This document shows, in pieces, positions 59,147 to 64,000 of a stretch of DNA of 64,000 bases. The stretch comes from Erigeron canadensis. Lineage: Eukaryota > Streptophyta > Magnoliopsida > Asterales > Asteraceae. The notes under the pieces are model-generated. The model did no database searches and had not been told where the DNA came from. It saw nothing but the letters and a program-made list of their open reading frames with translations. The position numbers and the translations under genes are program-made. The DNA is taken from positions 33,155,548 to 33,219,547 of the forward strand of contig NC_057769.1 in the NCBI RefSeq assembly GCF_010389155.1, given 5' to 3'. The stretch's first letter is position 1. Each line of letters opens with the position of its first letter.

Positions 59147-59152
59147 TTTTTT
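59146..59152 (+). terminator. Pol III terminator of 7SL
   Basis: A run of seven T directly at the expected 3' end of the SRP RNA. Confidence 0.75.
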
Positions 59153-59749
59153 GGCTCCGTTCTGCCGCTTTTATTTATATACCACAGCTGTCACACAATT
59201 ATTTCGGGGCGTATAACCACTTATCGTTAGACGTTAATATATATGACTTGCATTGAAGTTGCAAGTTCCTGATACAAGTTGCAAGGATTGTTGAAGTAAG
59301 CAAAGTGGTTGTAACAAACTGCTAGGAGTTTGTGAGTCTATGACTACTAGAGTCTAGAGGCGGAAAAACATACTTGGGTCTCTGCGGAAAAGATCAAATA
59401 AGACTGTTTGCATCTGATCACTTCTCACATATCCTACTCATGGCGGATTCGTATCTTCATTTACATTGGTAGTTTGAAGTTTTCTAATGTGCATTCAGTG
59501 AGAAATATAGTATTTTTCTACCACCCATTTTCTTTATATATATTGTTGATCAGTTTTGGTTGATCTAGATTAATTTATAACAAGAACTTAATTAATAATT
59601 GAACGATCTTTATATCTCCCTAAAAATAAGAAACCTTGATGAGCAAGCTTTGTTAACCATATATAGTAAGCTTTTTTGATATATATATATATATATATGG
59701 TTAGGTTCTTTATTTATAATAAATGAACATTTAATAAATTAAACGCAAG

Positions 59750-60395
59750 TTTCTATGTTTTTAGAGTAAATTCCAAGAATATGCTTGTTTTTTAAAAGAT
59801 GGTAAACTCTATACTTGTTTCAAATATGTTTTCCAAAACTATGCTTGTTTATTTGGTTAGTGTTTACAATAAGTAAACATGGAAAGTTGAATTCTATTCG
59901 ATCTCCACATTTTTGTAAAATATATATGTTTTGATTTCCAGGAGACAAAGCGATAAACTATTTTTTGGAGATTATTTTGTTATGTTCTCTTATATATTTA
60001 TGCTAAAACTTAAAACTTCCTATATCTTCATGAAATTGTACGCATCGAATCACCGCATCGGATATAAATTGATCGAGCTGGTTAGTTAATGTAGAAAGGT
60101 GATTGTAAAAATAATAAAAATGGTTAAAGGTGATTGGTTAATTATCTAAAATATAAAAACGTTATTAGTAACTTATACTTATCTATAAGGGGGTTGGATT
60201 GAAAAAATGATACAGAGGCACAGAGCATTAAGAAGAGATTAAAGAAGAGGGAGCACCATTTGAGTTTTATTATTATTTTAATAAGCAAGCATAGTCTTGG
60301 AAAACATATTTAAAGAAGCATATAATTTACTAACTTTTCAAAAAGAAGCATATTTTTGGAATTTAATCATGTTTTTATAATGAATTTATACATGG
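59750..60395. mobile_element. Inverted-repeat element, arms ~95 bp
   Basis: Left arm ('aaattccaagaatatgcttg', 'aatatgttttccaaaactat') and right arm ('ataagcaagcatagtcttgg', 'gcatatttttggaattta') are inverted copies. It may extend left to the (TA)n tract at 59,674-59,697. No ORF and no certain target duplication. Confidence 0.6.
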
Positions 60396-61335
60396 AAAGT
60401 AATGATTATTATGTTAAGAAAAACATAGGTTAATAAGGAATATAAAGACATGCCTTTGTATAATATATAAATAAATAAAAAGGATCCTCACGTATTGATC
60501 GAGACCCATAGAATTGAATCAAAGCAAAGGTGCAGGTGGGCGTGACGTTTATTTGAGGTATGAACTATTAATTCTTATTTTTTTAATCTTTATCTTTTAG
60601 TCTATAATTCCACCATTATTGACTGTTGTGTTGTTTATTTGGTTTTTCAGGGTGAAACTTTTGTATAAACCGGTTATTTATATCTAAAGAAAAATATTTG
60701 TAAAAAACATAGGTTGGGTTTTTATCTCGTCCTTTTTGTTATTTATATCGTGAAAATTGATACTAATTAATTTTTATTGTTTGTTTAAATATGATGAGTG
60801 TATCTATTATAATTGTAATTAAATGATATATTTGGTGATAAGATGATTGTATATGTATATGTGTACTTTTATGTTGTCAACTTAAACACTTTTGTTAATC
60901 CGGTATAAATGTATAATGATACAATACCTTTTATTAAAACATTGATTAACATAGATCTATAAACTAACACAGACACCAAAAGTTTTTTGGGACAGCAGTT
61001 GTGTTTTTTTTTCCCGTTAATTAACATCCAAGTTTGTTAAGTATATAAAATACACCTTCATTTAAAAAGTATGTGATATTCGCAAGGTTTTTTTTCTTCT
61101 TCTTTTTTTTTTTTTTTAATTTATAATTTTTGATAAAATTTGCATGTTTTCGTTGGCTAACTAGTAAAAAATCGAGTCTTTTTGGTTGGCGCTAGCTATG
61201 ACAAAAGTCGAGAGTTTTTCTTTGATAATCTCGGTTTGACACATGTGTAGAACACGTTTGAACTAAATAAAGGCTATGTATTTTCATCTTTATATCTCAA
61301 CCGATGTAAATAACATATTTATACACTTTGTAAAT
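60396..61335. other. AT-rich intergenic DNA
   Basis: No gene or bounded element is seen; T-rich tract near 61,105-61,118. Confidence 0.4.
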
Positions 61336-62110
61336 ATCAATAAATATATAATCAACTTTCAAAATCACAAAAATGTTATGTGTCAAGTTCATATTATTTC
61401 TTATAAGGGTTTTAAAAAATTATGACATCATAAATCATAAATCATTTTGATTTTTCTTTTCTTTAGATTTTTGTAGAATTTGATTTAATTTAAAAACCAA
61501 ATCTTCCTCCTACAAATTTCATGCCAAGATATTCACTTATAGTTATTAACTATTATTATTATGCTAATATTATTATTAGTAATATAAAGTTATAGTTTAT
61601 TTTTTTTTGTAGTTTAATTATTATTATTTTTTAATTGTAGCTTAACTAAAGGAATATAATTATGAATTCGTGTGTATTTTATAAGATTTTTATCTTTAAT
61701 AATGATTTTTCTTCTTAAACAGTATTGTAATAATTTTCATAATTTTTTTTTATTATTTCTTGAATTTGAAGGTGTTGAACAAATGAAAAGTTGATTGTAT
61801 GATATCTATTAAAAGCTTTAAATACATTAATATGTTTATAATTTTTTTTTCCCATTCTTGTGTATTATTTTATCAGTTTCTCTCATATATGTGAAATATA
61901 TCAATGCGAAACTACTTTATTGCACCGTATTCAATTATTATTGCATTATTTGATTAAGTATATTTCATATATAAAAATTAAACAAATATGCAATTATTCT
62001 TTTACTAAGCATTATTGAATATTGACTAGCAAAAATTGTATTAAAATGCCCGGGTTGAATCCGGGTTATATAGCTAGTATCAATAAATATATAATCAACT
62101 TTCAAAATCT
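61336..62110 (+). mobile_element. Helitron 3' end at 62,077 and flanking 32-bp direct repeat
   Basis: CCCGGGTTGAATCCGGG forms a hairpin, followed by TTATATAG and CTAG (62,074-62,077), then T. The DNA just after it, starting TATCAATAAATATATAATCA, is a 32-bp copy of 61,336-61,367. The 5' TC end is not certain. Confidence 0.55.
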
Positions 62111-62210
62111 GTTTTAATGCCAGTAATATGGTAACCAATAATATACTTGAACAATTGAGCTGCTAAACAATCAAAATATAAATTATAGAAACTTTTAAAT
62201 ATATTTATAT

Positions 62211-62398
62211 GGAAAAAGAATATAAGATTGTCCGATACCTAAGCTTAGGTTTGTAACTCCTCACATACTAATATTTTATTATTTATTGTTTAATGAATAA
62301 ATGTCTGGGCCCCCATGATCTTTATGATTTAAAAAATTAATATGTGAGTGTCCGACATCTAAGCTTAGGTACCTAAGAGCCTTATATTCATATCCCCC
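62211..62398 (-). mobile_element. MULE-type MITE with perfect 9-bp target duplication (188 bp)
   Basis: TATTTATAT flanks it at 62,202-62,210 and 62,399-62,407. Left GGAAAAAGAATATAAGATTG and right (reverse-complemented) GGGGGATATGAATATAAGGC are inverted termini, followed in both by a CCTAAGCTTAGG palindrome. A 9-bp duplication suggests the Mutator superfamily. Confidence 0.75.
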
Positions 62399-62574
62399 TA
62401 TTTATATACAATATCTATATCTATACTCCCTTGTAAAGGGAACTAAACTATTTTTACTAAAACTTTACACCCGCAATTCTATCTTCCAAATCTATCTCTA
62501 TCACACAAAAAAAAACTAGCTTTCTCAGGCGATCGTTTTCCCCCAAGTCGCAGCAACACGTGGACACAAGGCTA

Positions 62575-62760
62575 ATATATATATATATATATAGAGAAAT
62601 GTTATTTTGAGAACTTTTAAAAATATAAGAACTTTTAAGAACCTTTTCAATCAATTCTAACCATTAAATAGAACTAATCAAAGGCTAATAATTATAATGA
62701 CATATATGTAATTAAACTAACAACTTATTTAAAGAAAACGTATGCTTTCTTGCTAAAAGG
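62575..62760. other. TA tract followed by inverted-repeat-like start
   Basis: (TA)n at 62,574-62,593 is followed by 'gagaaatgttattttgagaa' and a palindromic 'cttttaaaaatataagaacttttaag'. This looks like one end of another MITE; the other end was not found. Confidence 0.35.
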
Positions 62761-62889
62761 GCAAATTTGAAATTGACTTTGACTTTGTATCCATAAAAAT
62801 GGATCTTCTTAGAGGAAAACAAGGAATTTTGAATTTTAGTTTTCATCTTATATTTTTTTATATCACTTGTTTACATTTGAGAAATAATA

Positions 62890-63730
62890 TAGATTATGCA
62901 CCAACATTAGTAGAAATGATATGTTCACACATGTAATTGATAATATATAAGCACTAAAAGATCTAATAAAATATTAGTATTTATTTGTATACGTATGTTC
63001 ATGTGTTCATATGAATGTCCACATGTGATCACCAACTATTCTACATACATATGGTCATAACATCACTCATGCACATATAGAACTCACTGATATTACGAGA
63101 AAAATATGTTTATATAAACGTAATTGGTAATTTATATGCATCAAAAAATCCATAAAACTTTATTTATAAAATATTTGCATACATGTGCTCATATGATTGT
63201 TCATACACATGTGATAATCAACTAAACTTATAAAACATTCATTATATGATTGGTATAAAATACTTGCATACTGTGCTCATATGATTGTTCACATGTGATC
63301 ATCAACTATTTCACGAAACAATCATTTATATAATTGCTAATACATGTGCTCATATGATTGTTCATGCATATGTGATAATCAACTAAACTTATAAAACATT
63401 CATTATATGATTGGTATTAAAATACTTGCATATATGTGCTCATATGATTGTTCGCATGTGATCATCAAACATTATGTTCGCATGTGATCATCAACTAATC
63501 TCATGAAACATTCATTTATATAATTGCTAAGTACATATGCTCATAACAGTACTATTCATTCATGCACATATAGATTAATGCATTGACATTAGGAGAAACA
63601 ATATGTTTACACACACGTAATTGGTAGTATATATGCACCAAAAATCACATAGAATATTATTTATAAAGCATTCACATACATGTGCTCATATAATTGTTCA
63701 TACCCATATAATCACCAACTAATTAAACTT
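62890..63730 (+). repeat. Complex tandem-repeat field
   Basis: Words 'gtgctcatatgattgttca', 'catgtgatcatcaacta' and 'taaaacattcattatatgat' recur at alternating spacings of about 80-95 bp, paired into units of about 170 bp (for example 63,190-63,345 and 63,348-63,530). A larger segment ('atgcacatatag', 'cgtaattggta', 'tatatgca.caaaaa') occurs near 62,895, 63,070 and 63,560. The array decays at its edges. No coding. Confidence 0.75.
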
Positions 63731-64000
63731 ATAAAACATTCATTTATAAAATTGAATAGAAGAACAATCTGTATCAAAACACATGTCATATAAAGCATCT
63801 ACTGGAAATATATGAGAAAATATTTCTAAAACAAAAATATGCTATTATTCAACTTAGATTACCAACGGGTCAAACATCACACCTTTTTCACTTTCTTTAG
63901 AAGTAACAGTGTATATATTATCAAGTTGTTAATATAATACTTATAAAATGCAAGATAAAGAATTTGTATCTATTTTTAAAAAATAGTAATCAAGAATGAA
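63731..64000. other. Intergenic DNA to window end
   Basis: AT-rich, nothing supported. Confidence 0.4.

Noticed and set aside
63070..63730. CRISPR-like regular repeats
   Set aside because: The genome is a plant; units diverge, lack constant-length unique spacers and behave as a degenerate tandem repeat.

Overview
This window looks like nuclear DNA of a flowering plant, most likely a eudicot. It is AT-rich, the genes have many introns with GT-AG borders, the protein families are plant ones, and the space between genes is filled with small DNA transposons, Helitrons and retroelement remnants. The F-box/DUF295 remnant and the PIF/Harbinger transposase recall proteins I associate with Asteraceae, but that family assignment is a guess. 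I found no operon-like or defence-like novel system. The genes are ordinary, and the unusual material is repeat architecture and captured gene fragments.

Layout. 1-14.2 kb holds no intact gene: it has Helitron and hAT-type elements, an F-box pseudogene (3.07 kb), a 1.35-kb inverted repeat (5.3-6.65 kb) beside a UDP-glucuronate decarboxylase pseudogene (6.73 kb), and a 27-bp minisatellite (7.05-8.06 kb). 14.23-20.4 kb (minus) is a lipin-type phosphatidate phosphatase (PAH) with ten coding exons and a 5'UTR intron. 22.995-25.074 kb is a PIF/Harbinger transposon with TTA target duplications and a nearly intact transposase. 26.5-28.05 kb is a large inverted duplication of a gene fragment, followed by a solo LTR. 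At 28.87-30.04 kb two Helitrons in opposite orientation bracket an organelle-like insertion. 30.32-31.76 kb (plus) is a GPR107-like seven-helix membrane protein (CAND7 type). 33.23-41.51 kb (minus) is an 18-exon S9-family serine peptidase with a tRNA-derived SINE in one intron and a Harbinger-like element ending about 30 bp from its ATG.

43.8-45.4 kb (minus) is a broken F-box/DUF295 gene whose own sequence has been copied into a 358-bp palindrome. 47.0-51.87 kb (plus) is an ankyrin-repeat/PGG membrane protein preceded by a tandem duplicate of its own promoter; a third promoter-like copy lies downstream at 53.15 kb. 54.06-57.08 kb (plus) is an RS2Z-type SR splicing factor. 58.78-59.15 kb is a 7SL (SRP) RNA gene with the plant USE and TATA promoter. 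The rest, to 64.0 kb, is MITEs, a Helitron terminus and a tandem-repeat field.

Exon borders were placed by reading splice sites and checking frame. The four main multi-exon models (PAH 839 aa, S9 peptidase 713 aa, ankyrin 636 aa, RS2Z 304 aa) and the two-exon CAND7 model (440 aa) all close in frame. The genes are unrelated to one another in function: lipid metabolism, membrane trafficking, proteolysis, defence-type signalling, splicing and protein targeting.
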